NCBI RefSeq assembly: GCF_001747105.1
Contig: NZ_MDGQ01000003.1
Location: forward strand, 1,240,001 to 1,304,000
Direction of reading: 5' to 3'
DNA from: Roseivirga misakiensis
GTDB taxonomy: Bacteria > Bacteroidota > Bacteroidia > Cytophagales > Cyclobacteriaceae
Length of the DNA stretch: 64,000 nucleotides
Shown here: positions 29,601 through 36,920 of the stretch, in pieces
How positions within the stretch are numbered: position 1 is the first letter of the stretch
How the letters are laid out: each line of letters begins with the position of its first letter
Notes under the pieces: model-generated
The model's input: the letters and a program-made list of their open reading frames with translations, nothing else
What the model was told of the DNA's origin: nothing
Databases searched by the model: none
Made by a program: the position numbers and the translations under genes

Positions 29601-29874
29601 GGTTGTCCATAACCTTCAATCGGGCATTTTCTTCAAGCAATAACCAAAACTTACTTTGATAAATTGTCGCTTTCAGCAATTCTTCGGCGTCGGATTCTTC
29701 CGCTGCATTATTCAGTATTTCAAGGACTTTTTCTTGAGCAGATTTCGTCAAACCTTCTTTTTCGAAACGATAAACTTCTTGCCAGAGAGTATCATTCTTT
29801 TCAGCCTGAGCCCAGCCAATCATCGGTACGAAAAGGGCGATAATGAGAAGAAAAATTGGCTTGGTTGAAATCAT
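23632..29874 (-). CDS. Giant alpha-2-macroglobulin-family protein with an inserted TonB-receptor plug domain
   Basis: 2080 residues with a signal peptide ending at WAQA. Residues ~30-450 are helical and unassigned. MG-type beta-sandwich domains follow, including an MG2 signature (FTDRAIYRPGQMMYFKG, ~580-600). At ~1205-1300 there is a complete TonB-receptor plug of SusC/RagA type: KVAGVQV, IQIRGASTLAG, PLIIVDGV, VLKGASAASLYGSRAANGVIVISTKGG in pieces. The A2M core then continues with a thioester-type ECSEQ (C1549, Q1552; CxEQ as in bacterial macroglobulins), a helical TED domain and a C-terminal receptor-like domain. Bacterial A2Ms trap proteases in the periplasm, usually beside PBP1C; no such gene is adjacent here. 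The plug could dock to an outer-membrane partner (inference). Confidence 0.9.
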   Translation of the reverse strand: MISTKPIFLLIIALFVPMIGWAQAEKNDTLWQEVYRFEKEGLTKSAQEKVLEILNNAAEESDAEELLKATIYQSKFWLLLEENARLKVMDNLQKRISAASAPEKSIYQLVAAKSLFDFYLRNSYDINQRDEAKVDTVDFNFWNKTRFQSEIHRYYQNALADYDKVDTLRLDTYRGFFRRVGVEEPKIELVSDFIAEQAFRFYFYNLQLSDFKSRSWLPTLENYWNSIAFLNLKIDPPVGQSFIDHGFKQLQKILLRQKANGNTKRYVNWELFRLKLLKNRANNDLSAYLEALDRLMEDLDDATKVTVLFEKAQTLNMLGSRYNFQRKGDQFRWAKKSAHDICDDIIRLKPNSFEAKQADVLKESIEQSSLMLTHEDFIIPSNYSRVLVEFANLKSLELSIYKGNMDKLKQLIVPTKTPFSKKFEALELIRKWAIDLPQVSDYQRHATEVLIDPLAENGQYLLVVKQEGSEEPLHFGIFQVSNLTFISLPTTSTNEFLISDRETGQPEPNADIIIQSTNNSYQKPFHRRFKSNNNGRIRYNSNDYRYGLTAKVMTALDTAYFQNIRLSRVSKPQKSGRITVSAHLFTDRAIYRPGQMMYFKGILYKTESEKQATVTNEEVLVTVYDENYDEIYEKYLRSNEFGSFTDSLRIPKSVLTGDFSIEVEEPDNESEFFDQPNVYLNAADKYFRVENYKRPKFELRSDPIKEAYVLGDSVEFTGSAVALAGSNVSNATVKYTITRTGYRLGLNEGFFGYSYPSQEEYLLAEGETKTDNKGQFKIKFKASGNASEDREKLPIFSYDLRASVTDINGETRNLEESLYIGYHEGRSSISAPVEVEEGKEISLKVSVTNLNGQQISRPGILSVYKLDDEEKYLKERLWKAPDLPIISKEDFAKRFPYEPYEQIDPEVNQKLISKIILSSIDDIYKIEESKQWGKGSYKIIFETTDQSIQKSSLSLFIKSKEPEKDRHSVFEINQNKNTYQHKDNLVISLYSSLDFLTVTLFLDQGGEINKEYIFNLSKGERLLSLPIKPRDVGGYTIHYLAQAEGMAKYGKLDINVPDEEHTIKIETTSFRSKLEPGQKEEWSFKIKGDESERIEAELLASMYDASLDQFVTHDWYLPSSPTRTNYSSANIDLNQSYSKNILQSLLSRRYQPYRIPNKSFYKLELFGYNFVNPREGQNNYQNISFSPQNKEIISVADDEEFETLMEVPVTNQALAGKVAGVQVQPSNQIGFRSPIQIRGASTLAGSDSPLIIVDGVIVEGGLSQVNLQEAASYEVLKGASAASLYGSRAANGVIVISTKGGMAAAQQDNEALLGQVKSRTNFKETAFFYPQLRTSKNGELSFSFTTPESLTKWNLQLLAHTKSMLTDKLVSTVQTQKKLMVLPNFPRFVREKDTLIVSVKVASLFSKKASGVSRIEWLNPENNEPIDLLIKGDRMDKAFEIAPNGNAAMEWKISVPAGLSGIKYRVLATAGGFSDGEENYLPVLSNKVMITESLPMWVNANEEKAFKLDALEKASETKENYSLSLGFTNNSLWNVVQSLPYMIEFPYECSEQTFSRIFANAIGRKLVEQHPTLSELISKWSKDEKQGPLFANENLKSIALKETPWLLNAKNKDDRLKNLSRLLNKASVDEGLNIAINKLSQMQMVSGAFPWFSGSSYPNKTITMHVVAGFGQMKKLSVDIDNYKVEDIIGSALGYLDRVLVSDYKQLANDTSRQADLQTAQIHLLYAKSFYDSLKTNVDIKNAEAYFLKMGEDQWLQQNLQSKAMLALVYYRAGNIVMAKKIMNSLEENATKNDRGMYWLENESSFDWYQMPIETHARIMEAFAEILPDEKRHQKLMQWLIQNKRANAWASTKATADAIYTLLNSKGAVVNEQNAVFIEVGNDKISTATDEKTDLFTQKDWKAEEIQPDLAQIQVKNEGANPSWGAMHYQYFESLENVAQRGGSLQVRKEVFKIGANEPYQEQTNHTYKVGDRVKVRLSLSADQDMEFLHLKDLRAAGFEPMDVLSGYKRFGNAYAYQAIDDTSIHFFFDELKKGKYVVEYELIVNNAGSFSTGIATIESMYAPEFNAKAKAIAVKLEKN

Positions 29875-29916
29875 GTTTTAATTAAAGGTTCTACAATATA
29901 AACAGGTGGAAGTCTG

Positions 29917-29979
29917 ATTGACCACTAGTCAATAGGTTTTTAATCTGCTTAGAAAACGAAGTGCTAACCAATAATTGGT
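29917..29979. promoter_or_regulatory. Two dyads in the divergent A2M/DinB control region
   Basis: ATTGAC-CACTA-GTCAAT (29917-29933) and ACCAATAATTGGT (29967-29979) lie in the ~207-bp gap between the two divergent genes. Both are near-perfect palindromes of operator size. No clear TAnnTTTG element accompanies them. Confidence 0.3.
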
Positions 29980-30081
29980 CCAGTAATTTTAACCCTCTTT
30001 GGAATGTTTAATTGGTCATAGGCGACAACTAAAGAAGATTTACCCCGTAATAGACTCTGTTAAACCAACAAAACTACTTAT

Positions 30082-30582
30082 ATGAGAATTAGCACGAAAT
30101 TTTCGGTGGCTGGAGCAGTGCTACTACTAGCTTCCGTAACTTTTTTGACCTCCATGAAGCCTGTTGAGGATAAGGGCGGATATGATTGGATGAAAGGCCG
30201 GCTCGATGCTGCCAAGGCTTTCACAATTGAGGTATTGAAGGCAATGCCAGAAGATGATTATGACTTCAAGCCAAACGATGAGCAAAGAACCTTTGCAGCA
30301 CAAGCTTACCATATTGCCTATAGCGTAGAATATTTTCAGAAAGCATTTTCACAACCAAATGCAGCTTGGCAGCCAGGAGATGAGAATTCAAAATCAAGAG
30401 AAGAACTGATTAAGTGGGCGGAAACTAAATTTGACGAAATGCACACATTCATCTTAGCAGCTGACGCTAATGACCAGCTAACAGCAGGTATTATGTACTA
30501 TCTGGATCATAATTCGCATCATAGAGGACAATTAGTTACTTACCTAAGAATGAAGGGAATTAAGCCGCCAGTTTACAGGTAG
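30082..30582 (+). CDS. Exported DinB-family protein
   Basis: 166 residues. The N-terminus (MRISTKFSVAGAVLLLASVTFL) is a signal peptide, so this DinB four-helix protein is exported, unlike the cytosolic Bacillus prototypes. DinB metal ligands appear as His residues in QAYHIAYSVEYF and DHNSHHRGQL. DinB/YfiT folds act as metal-dependent thiol transferases or hydrolases; the substrate here is unknown. A strong terminator follows, so it is monocistronic. Confidence 0.88.
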   Translation: MRISTKFSVAGAVLLLASVTFLTSMKPVEDKGGYDWMKGRLDAAKAFTIEVLKAMPEDDYDFKPNDEQRTFAAQAYHIAYSVEYFQKAFSQPNAAWQPGDENSKSREELIKWAETKFDEMHTFILAADANDQLTAGIMYYLDHNSHHRGQLVTYLRMKGIKPPVYR

Positions 30583-30603
30583 CCTCTTTTAATCGAACGT
30601 ATT

Positions 30604-30650
30604 GAAACGTCGCTATAAGGTCTTTTTGGCCTGTAGCGACGTTTTTTTAT
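30604..30650 (+). terminator. Intrinsic terminator after the DinB gene
   Basis: AACGTCGCTA pairs perfectly with TAGCGACGTT (10 bp), with a small inner AGG/CCT stem in the loop and T7 after it. Confidence 0.9.
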
Positions 30651-30662
30651 AAACAAATTTCA

Positions 30663-30700
30663 TATTTGTAGTTTTTGTTTATATGTTTGTTCTACAAATA
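30663..30700 (+). promoter_or_regulatory. Candidate promoter and PadR operator upstream of PadR-1
   Basis: TATTTGTAG (30663-30671) and CTACAAATA (30692-30700) form a perfect 9-bp inverted repeat, 29 bp centre to centre. Between them lies TATGTTTG (30682-30689), a match to the Bacteroidota -7 element TAnnTTTG. A dimeric PadR protein bound here would cover the promoter, giving autoregulation (inference). No good -33 TTG is visible at the standard spacing. Confidence 0.45.
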
Positions 30701-30716
30701 CGAAAATTGATAGATA

Positions 30717-31064
30717 ATGAAAGGAACACAATTAGGAGAATTTGAAGAGCTAGTCCTATTGATTGTAGGTGTGCTCTTTCCCGAAGCCTATGGCCTAAGT
30801 ATTCGTGAAGAGATTATCTCGCAGACTAAAAGAAAAGTAGCTATTGGTGCGGTACATTCATCGCTAAGTCGGCTTCAAGAAAAGGGTTTTTTGAAATCAG
30901 AACTCGCGGAAGCTACCCATGAAAGAGGAGGTCGAAGAAAACGTCTTTTTACCATCACCGCCAATGGTAAACGAGCGCTAGAACGAAACCATGAGTTGCG
31001 CAATGAGCTATTTAATCAAATTCCAAAGATCGCATTAAAAGGACTCAACTTCGGTGGCATCTAG
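30717..31064 (+). CDS. PadR-family transcriptional regulator (PadR-1)
   Basis: 115 residues forming a PadR winged helix: GEFEELVLLIVGVL (helix 1), EAYGLSIREEI, VHSSLSRLQEKGFLKSE (recognition helix and wing) and RGGRRKRLFTITANGK. It lacks the long C-terminal coiled coil of the PadR-s1 type. It overlaps the following permease by 11 bp, so it is the first gene of the operon and probably represses it through the inverted repeat at 30663-30700. A second, closely similar PadR (36582) heads the next permease pair. Confidence 0.92.
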   Translation: MKGTQLGEFEELVLLIVGVLFPEAYGLSIREEIISQTKRKVAIGAVHSSLSRLQEKGFLKSELAEATHERGGRRKRLFTITANGKRALERNHELRNELFNQIPKIALKGLNFGGI

Positions 31065-33702
31065 TAAACTATACCACCCTCCAAAATTCGCTGATTGGAT
31101 TCTGAGGCGAGTCTGTAAAGGTAACCTGCTTGAGGAAATTGAGGGTGACTTATTCGAGCACTATCAAGTGCTGCGACAAGATTATCCAAAATGGAGGTCC
31201 AATGTCCTCTATTGGTTCCATATAATACATTTTTTAAGACCCTTTGCTTTAAAAAGGGTCGCTCAAATATCTAACAACACAATGATGTTCAAAAACTATT
31301 TAACAATCGCCCTGAGAAACTTTAAAAAGTATTCTCTCTATTCGTTCCTCAACCTTTCTGGTCTAGTGGTGGGGATCACTTCTTGCCTACTTATTTTTCT
31401 TTATGTCAGACAGGAATACAATGTAGATAGGAATTTTCCTAATGCTGAAAATATCTACAGAGTCGTTACCGACATGAAATTGGGAGACAGAGAGATTCAC
31501 ACTCCTACTGCTCCTGTAGTATTAGCGGAGCATATGATAAAAACTGTGCCTGAGGTAGAAAATGCAGCTCGTCTGATGCTTGGTCAATTTAATACGGTGG
31601 TCGACCTAGAAGAAAAGCAGATGCGGGTTTTTAATGTGACCTATGCTACCAGTGAATTACTCGATCTATTTTCCTTCTCTTTTGTGTCAGGAAATCCAGA
31701 AGGTGCTTTAGACGAACCCAAGACAATGGTCATGTCTGAAACTATGTCTGAACACCTTTTCCCAGGAGAAGATGCCTTTGGGAAAATAGTTACTTATAAC
31801 AGTGCTGACTTTATCGTAAAAGGGGTTTACAAAGACATGAGTGATAACGCACATTTCAAGTTTGATCTCATTATGTCTCATGCTTACCAGACAAGTAGAT
31901 ATGATTATGGATGGAACAACCTTAATTCCTATACCTATTTGAAGCTAAAGCCTGGAACAGACCCACTGCAAATAGAGTCAAAATTAAATGCAGCCCTCGA
32001 AACGCATATGAAGCCCCTGATGGAAGGTTGGTTTCAGGTACCTGCCGATGAGATCAATTCTGAGGGTAACCACGCACGATTTTATCTTCAACCTCTGGTT
32101 GATATTCACTTAAAATCTAACCTGCCCCGAGAGTTTCAGGCCAATGGAAGTATCGAAAATGTAAGAACAATCTCACTGATTGGCATCATCATTTTGCTTA
32201 TCGCAAGCATCAACTTTATTAACCTTAGTACCGCGCGTGCAGCGCTCAGAGCAAAAGAAGTAGGTGTTAGAAAGGTGATGGGCTCAGAACGCCGACAGCT
32301 TGTTACACAATTCTTGTTTGAATCAAGTCTCTACAGCTTTGTTGCATTTGTGCTTTCTGGTCTGCTGGCCTTTGTCACATTACCATACTTTAACCATTTA
32401 GCAGGTACCGATATGACGTTTAGCCTGGGAGGTACGACACCACTCTGGCTTGTCATGCTAATAGGTGCCCTGGTAATCGGCATAGTCGCGGGTTTTTACC
32501 CAGCCATTGTTCTTTCTTCATTTAATCCTGTCAAGAGTTTAAAAGGACAAGAAGTTAGAAGCGGTGGTAAAGCTTGGTTAAGAAGTGGGCTCGTTATTTT
32601 ACAGTTCTCCGTTTCAACGTTTCTGGCCATCTGTACCATTGTGATCAACAATCAATTGGATTACGTTTTGGACAAATCATTAGGTTTTGAACAGGATGAT
32701 TTGATCATTTTAGAGGTTATGGATTTAAATCGGTACGACCGAGGAGAAACTGCCATAATAAATGAGCTAGAATCAAGTCCAAATATCATTAGCTATAGCC
32801 GAACAGACTACATTCCAATTAATGGTTCCAGAGGGGAATATTATGTCGACAAGATTGACGAACAAGGAGAAATACAAACGGTGAATGCGCAAAGCTGGCC
32901 AATTAATGAAGCTTACATTCCTACCATGGGCATGGAAGTCATCAGAGGAAGAAATTATGAAAATGAACTGGCTTCGGATAGCAACGCAGTGATCATTAAT
33001 CAAAGTATGGCCCAGGCCTTACAAATGGAAGACCCAATTGGTCAAAGCTTACAATGGAAGGTCAACGGTAAAGTATATAATATGAGTGTGGTGGGGGTTG
33101 TGAAGGATTTCCATTACGGTTCTATGAAAGAGACCATCAAGCCACTCATGTTCTATAAAGGTTATGATCCATGGACCTTATCAGTAAAATTTTCTGGAAG
33201 CCCTTCTGAAGCCTTGTCAACATTGGAAGGCATATGGAGCGACCACTCTGGAGGGCAACCATTTATAGCACGACTAGCCAGCGAGGATTATAGAATGCTA
33301 TATCAAAAAGAGGGTCAACTGAAAGGGTTAGTCAATGCCTTCTCTACATTAGCAGTTCTCGTGGCCATTTTAGGACTAGTTGGTTTGGCATCTTTCATGG
33401 CGGAGCAACGCCAAAAAGAAATGGGTATTAGAAAGGTACTCGGAGCTAAGTCCATTCAGCTTTTTAGAAAAATGATTGCAGGTTTTACGGTATTAGTCGG
33501 CATAGCCTGTTTAATCGCTATACCTGTGGCAAATTGGGTAAGTAGCCAATGGTTAAGTGATTATGCGTATCGCATAGAAATAAGCCCAATGATCTATGTC
33601 ATGGCTTGCTTGATAATGCTAGTGCTGTCTTGGATAACGGTAAGCTTTCAATCGCTCAAAGTAGCAAATACTAACCCAATAGATAATTTAAGAACGGAAT
33701 AG
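31054..33702 (+). CDS. Orphan FtsX/MacB-like permease 1 with N-terminal permease-prefix domain
   Basis: 882 residues from a GTG inside the PadR-1 gene. Residues ~4-66 are a soluble prefix domain (YHPPKFADW, KGNLLEEIEGDLFEHY) seen in Bacteroidota and Acidobacteria permeases. Then come TM1 (~92-112), a MacB-type periplasmic domain, a three-TM FtsX block (~372-490; STARAALRAKEVGVRKVMGS), a second periplasmic domain and a second three-TM FtsX block (~755-870; EQRQKEMGIRKVLGA). Thus it is an internally duplicated FtsX protein. No ATPase gene is adjacent, as in the duplicated orphan permeases (ADOP) of Acidobacteria. Confidence 0.92.
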   Translation: MASSKLYHPPKFADWILRRVCKGNLLEEIEGDLFEHYQVLRQDYPKWRSNVLYWFHIIHFLRPFALKRVAQISNNTMMFKNYLTIALRNFKKYSLYSFLNLSGLVVGITSCLLIFLYVRQEYNVDRNFPNAENIYRVVTDMKLGDREIHTPTAPVVLAEHMIKTVPEVENAARLMLGQFNTVVDLEEKQMRVFNVTYATSELLDLFSFSFVSGNPEGALDEPKTMVMSETMSEHLFPGEDAFGKIVTYNSADFIVKGVYKDMSDNAHFKFDLIMSHAYQTSRYDYGWNNLNSYTYLKLKPGTDPLQIESKLNAALETHMKPLMEGWFQVPADEINSEGNHARFYLQPLVDIHLKSNLPREFQANGSIENVRTISLIGIIILLIASINFINLSTARAALRAKEVGVRKVMGSERRQLVTQFLFESSLYSFVAFVLSGLLAFVTLPYFNHLAGTDMTFSLGGTTPLWLVMLIGALVIGIVAGFYPAIVLSSFNPVKSLKGQEVRSGGKAWLRSGLVILQFSVSTFLAICTIVINNQLDYVLDKSLGFEQDDLIILEVMDLNRYDRGETAIINELESSPNIISYSRTDYIPINGSRGEYYVDKIDEQGEIQTVNAQSWPINEAYIPTMGMEVIRGRNYENELASDSNAVIINQSMAQALQMEDPIGQSLQWKVNGKVYNMSVVGVVKDFHYGSMKETIKPLMFYKGYDPWTLSVKFSGSPSEALSTLEGIWSDHSGGQPFIARLASEDYRMLYQKEGQLKGLVNAFSTLAVLVAILGLVGLASFMAEQRQKEMGIRKVLGAKSIQLFRKMIAGFTVLVGIACLIAIPVANWVSSQWLSDYAYRIEISPMIYVMACLIMLVLSWITVSFQSLKVANTNPIDNLRTE

Positions 33703-33713
33703 ACTGAACCTTA

Positions 33714-36362
33714 GTGGCATATAATCAACTATATCACCCGCCCAAATTCGCCGATTGGTTTCTGAGGCAAGTCTGTAAAGGCAACCTGCTTGAGGAAATT
33801 GAAGGGGACTTATTTGAGCACTATCAAGTCATTCGGGAAATGCATCCAAAATGGCGGGCAGATTTAGCCTATTGGTTTCATATGGTCAATTTTCTGAGAC
33901 CCTTTGCGCTGAAAAAAATCGGTCAAAACTCATCAACAATTATTATGTACAGAAGCTATTTTAAATTCACCCTACGTCACATGTGGCGTAAAAAATTAAG
34001 TACAAGCTTTAACCTAATTGGCTTAGTGTTGGCCTTTATGGTTTGCGGTTTTATTTACCTGCATTTACAGCAAGAATTGTCTTTTGACAAGTTTCATGCA
34101 AACTCAGAAGACATGTATCGAGTGGCATGGATGAATGATAATCCTCAAACACGAACGCCGCATCCTTTGGCCCAGGCAATGGTCAATGACCTGCCAGAGG
34201 TTGAATCCGCGGTAAGTCTTTCTCCGATCTATGGTGCTGGTCTCACCAAACAGTCAGTTACACTAACACTGGAAAAGGAGAATATCAGCTTTGCTGAGCC
34301 CAATGGTTACTTTGTTGACAGCACCTTCTTCGATGTTTTTGATTTTAAATTTCTAGAAGGAAACCCTGAAACTGCCTTGAAAAGTCCGTTCGGGGTGCTG
34401 CTATCAAAGTCCACAGCCAAACGCTATTTCGGTGATAAACCTGCTGTGGGGAGCAGGCTATCTTTTGACGTCAATACCGATATGTTGGAAGTTGTCGGTG
34501 TGGTAGAAGATGCGCCAAAGACGTCCCATTTTCATTACAATTTCCTTATCTCATATGTGACATTAAAATCACTCAATTTCAACGATCCTTGGATGTCTTG
34601 GGATGATTTTGGACACTTTAACTATGTAAAACTTAAAGCAGGTTCTGATCCAAAAGCCTTGGAAAACAAGATTCCTACATGGGTTCAAAATTATTTAGAT
34701 TGGTCTGATGAAGGTATCGAGTCACTAATCGCTGGAGAATATAAATTCGAATTACAGCCTATTGAAGATATTCATCTGCACTCCAATATTCGATGGGAAT
34801 TGGAGTCAAATTCGAGCTTCTCCTACTTAATTATTTATGGCGTATCTGGACTATTTATCTTATTGATTTCAATTATAAATTTTGTCAATCTCAGTACGGC
34901 CAGATCTGCAGAAAGGCTCAAGGAAGTCGGTGTAAAAAAGACATTAGGGGCTTACCGAGGCCAATTGCTATCTCAGTTTGTTTTCGAATCACTGTTCTCA
35001 TCATTACTTGCTTTGGCCATGGGCATATTTGCCATGTATGCGCTCCAAGATGCTTTTAACCAACTTGTTAATGGCCAAATCTTAGCCCAAGACATTTGGG
35101 AAACCAATTCCCTATTATTCATGCTTGGCGTTACGGTGATCACGGCAATTTTTGCGGCAGCCTACCCCGCCATCTATTTGAATGCATTGCATCCTGGTCA
35201 AATTTTGAAAGGAACTACTCAGAAGAAAATTGGTGGTGCTTTTGTGAGAAATACACTACTATCCGTACAACTGATTGCGGCCATTCTGATGGTCACAGGA
35301 AGTCTTATCATCAATGGACAGATCTCATTTTTGAAAAATAAAGATCTTGGATTTCAGCAAGATAATCTGATGGTTGTTGAACTTAGTAACTACGTCAATA
35401 AGTCCGAATTAATTAAAGAAGCATTCAGTAAACTTTCAGGTATAGCGTCAGTAGCGACCGTTTCTAACGTTCCAGGAGGGCAGTTCAATCAGCACAGTAT
35501 TTATGCCGAAAAAGACCCTTCTGTAAGAACTGATGCAGCGGAGGCTTTTATAGATGATGATGCACTTTCGGTTTTGGGCATAGAACTTCTAGAAGGTCGA
35601 ATGTTGGACGAAACTATTGCCTCAGACTCCTCTGGAACATCCTTTCTGATCAACGAAACCGCTGCGAAACAACTGAATTTATCGGATCCTGTGGGAGAAA
35701 CCCTTTTCTGGGAAGACAATGAGAATCTGGTAAAGGGCCGAATTGTTGGGCTAGTGAAAGACTTTCATTATAAATCTTTACATGTCCCGATCAGGCCGAT
35801 CATCATGATGGTTCAACCTCGTCGTTTGAATTACTTAATCGCTCAGGCCGATACCAAAGCCTTATCAACGTTGATTCCACAAATGGAGCAAACTTTTGGA
35901 GAGATTTATCCAGAAGATGATTTCAGGCTGACCTTCTTAGATGAGCAAATCGCCGAACTCTATAAAGAAGAGTCTAGAACGCTCTTACTCACTTCAATTC
36001 TTTCCGGTATTTCGATTTTTTTAGCAATCGCTGGATTAGTTGGCATTGTGTCGATAGCGATTAAGCAACGCGTCAAGGAGATCGGCATACGAAAAATCCT
36101 AGGGGCATCAGTGAAGGAAATTCTCATGTTGATCAACGGTCGATATGTCATCATCACACTGATGGCCTTAGCACTTGCACTTCCAGTATCTTATCTATCG
36201 ATGAATAGCTGGATGGAAAATTTTACTTATCAGCATGCCATAAACCCAATGGTATACTTGCTTACAGGCATGTGTGCATTGGTATTGATATTTATAACGA
36301 TTAGTGCAATCTCACTAAGAACAGTAAGGAGCAATCCTGCTGACGCGCTAAGAATCGAATAG
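33714..36362 (+). CDS. Orphan FtsX/MacB-like permease 2 with N-terminal permease-prefix domain
   Basis: 882 residues starting at GTG, 11 bp after permease 1. The prefix domain (~5-67) is almost identical to that of permease 1, while the rest has diverged considerably, which points to tandem duplication followed by divergence or prefix-domain conversion. It has the same layout of TM1, periplasmic domain, FtsX block (LSTARSAERLKEVGVKKTLGA at ~385-405), periplasmic domain and final FtsX block (VKEIGIRKILGA). It may form a heterodimer with permease 1 (inference). Confidence 0.92.
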   Translation: MAYNQLYHPPKFADWFLRQVCKGNLLEEIEGDLFEHYQVIREMHPKWRADLAYWFHMVNFLRPFALKKIGQNSSTIIMYRSYFKFTLRHMWRKKLSTSFNLIGLVLAFMVCGFIYLHLQQELSFDKFHANSEDMYRVAWMNDNPQTRTPHPLAQAMVNDLPEVESAVSLSPIYGAGLTKQSVTLTLEKENISFAEPNGYFVDSTFFDVFDFKFLEGNPETALKSPFGVLLSKSTAKRYFGDKPAVGSRLSFDVNTDMLEVVGVVEDAPKTSHFHYNFLISYVTLKSLNFNDPWMSWDDFGHFNYVKLKAGSDPKALENKIPTWVQNYLDWSDEGIESLIAGEYKFELQPIEDIHLHSNIRWELESNSSFSYLIIYGVSGLFILLISIINFVNLSTARSAERLKEVGVKKTLGAYRGQLLSQFVFESLFSSLLALAMGIFAMYALQDAFNQLVNGQILAQDIWETNSLLFMLGVTVITAIFAAAYPAIYLNALHPGQILKGTTQKKIGGAFVRNTLLSVQLIAAILMVTGSLIINGQISFLKNKDLGFQQDNLMVVELSNYVNKSELIKEAFSKLSGIASVATVSNVPGGQFNQHSIYAEKDPSVRTDAAEAFIDDDALSVLGIELLEGRMLDETIASDSSGTSFLINETAAKQLNLSDPVGETLFWEDNENLVKGRIVGLVKDFHYKSLHVPIRPIIMMVQPRRLNYLIAQADTKALSTLIPQMEQTFGEIYPEDDFRLTFLDEQIAELYKEESRTLLLTSILSGISIFLAIAGLVGIVSIAIKQRVKEIGIRKILGASVKEILMLINGRYVIITLMALALALPVSYLSMNSWMENFTYQHAINPMVYLLTGMCALVLIFITISAISLRTVRSNPADALRIE

Positions 36363-36458
36363 GGTAATATCTCAAACATATCAAACCCCAAGGTTTGCTG
36401 ATCCCCTGTTAAATCGGTGCCATAGATCCCCTGCTCTAGTGTTATTCTAAAATTTTTA

Positions 36459-36502
36459 ATCGCAGTGTAATGATTTCAATTTGAGATCGTCTACACTGCG
36501 AT
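36459..36502. promoter_or_regulatory. 11-bp inverted repeat upstream of PadR-2
   Basis: ATCGCAGTGTA (36459-36469) and TACACTGCGAT (36492-36502) are perfect inverted copies separated by 22 nt. It lies just upstream of the CTACATTTAG direct repeats. No T run follows, so a terminator is unlikely; an operator is more likely. Confidence 0.4.
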
Positions 36503-36507
36503 GTATT

Positions 36508-36568
36508 AAAACTACATTTAGGAATTTTTAATTTGACTTTCAATTATTAAAAACTACATTTAGGAATT
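36508..36568 (+). promoter_or_regulatory. Promoter with two direct operator-like repeats upstream of PadR-2
   Basis: AAAACTACATTTAGGAATT occurs at 36508-36526 and again at 36550-36568, exactly 42 bp apart (four helical turns). The second copy contains TACATTTA, 19 bp after TTTG (36532-36535): a near-consensus Bacteroidota promoter. The first copy sits just upstream of the -33. The CTACA core also occurs in the PadR-1 dyad. Repression by PadR-2 through these sites is an inference. Confidence 0.55.
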
Positions 36569-36581
36569 AAATCTTATTTGT

Positions 36582-36920
36582 ATGAAGAAATATCAGCTAG
36601 GAGAGTTTGAAGAACTGGTTCTTCTTACGGTGGGTGTACTTTACGGAGAGGCTTATGGTGTGGCCATAAAAGAAGAAATAGAGCAGCGCCATAACCGTAA
36701 AGTCTCCGTGGGAGCATTGCAATCTGCTTTGCGCCGAATGGAGGATAAGGGTTTTCTAGAGTCTGAATTTGGAGAAGCCACTAAGGCACGTGGCGGTAAA
36801 AGAAAACGCTATTTCAAAATCACGGCACACGGTAAAAATGCGCTAGATCATAATATTCAGACGAGGCTAGAATTATGGAATCAGATCCCAGATGTAGCCT
36901 TTCAATTTAAATTATGCTAA
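36582..36920 (+). CDS. PadR-family transcriptional regulator (PadR-2)
   Basis: 112 residues, clearly paralogous to PadR-1: the same GEFEELVLLTVGVL N-terminus, EAYGVAIKEEI, a recognition helix in VGALQSALRRMEDKGFLESEFGEA and the wing RGGKRKRYFKITAHGK. It overlaps the next permease by 7 bp. The two PadR proteins likely control separate permease pairs; whether they cross-regulate cannot be told from the sequence. Confidence 0.92.
   Translation: MKKYQLGEFEELVLLTVGVLYGEAYGVAIKEEIEQRHNRKVSVGALQSALRRMEDKGFLESEFGEATKARGGKRKRYFKITAHGKNALDHNIQTRLELWNQIPDVAFQFKLC

Noticed and set aside
34793-35341. Plus-strand alternative frames of 81-88 residues inside permease 2
   Set aside because: They overlap a long, well-conserved permease frame and have no independent features.
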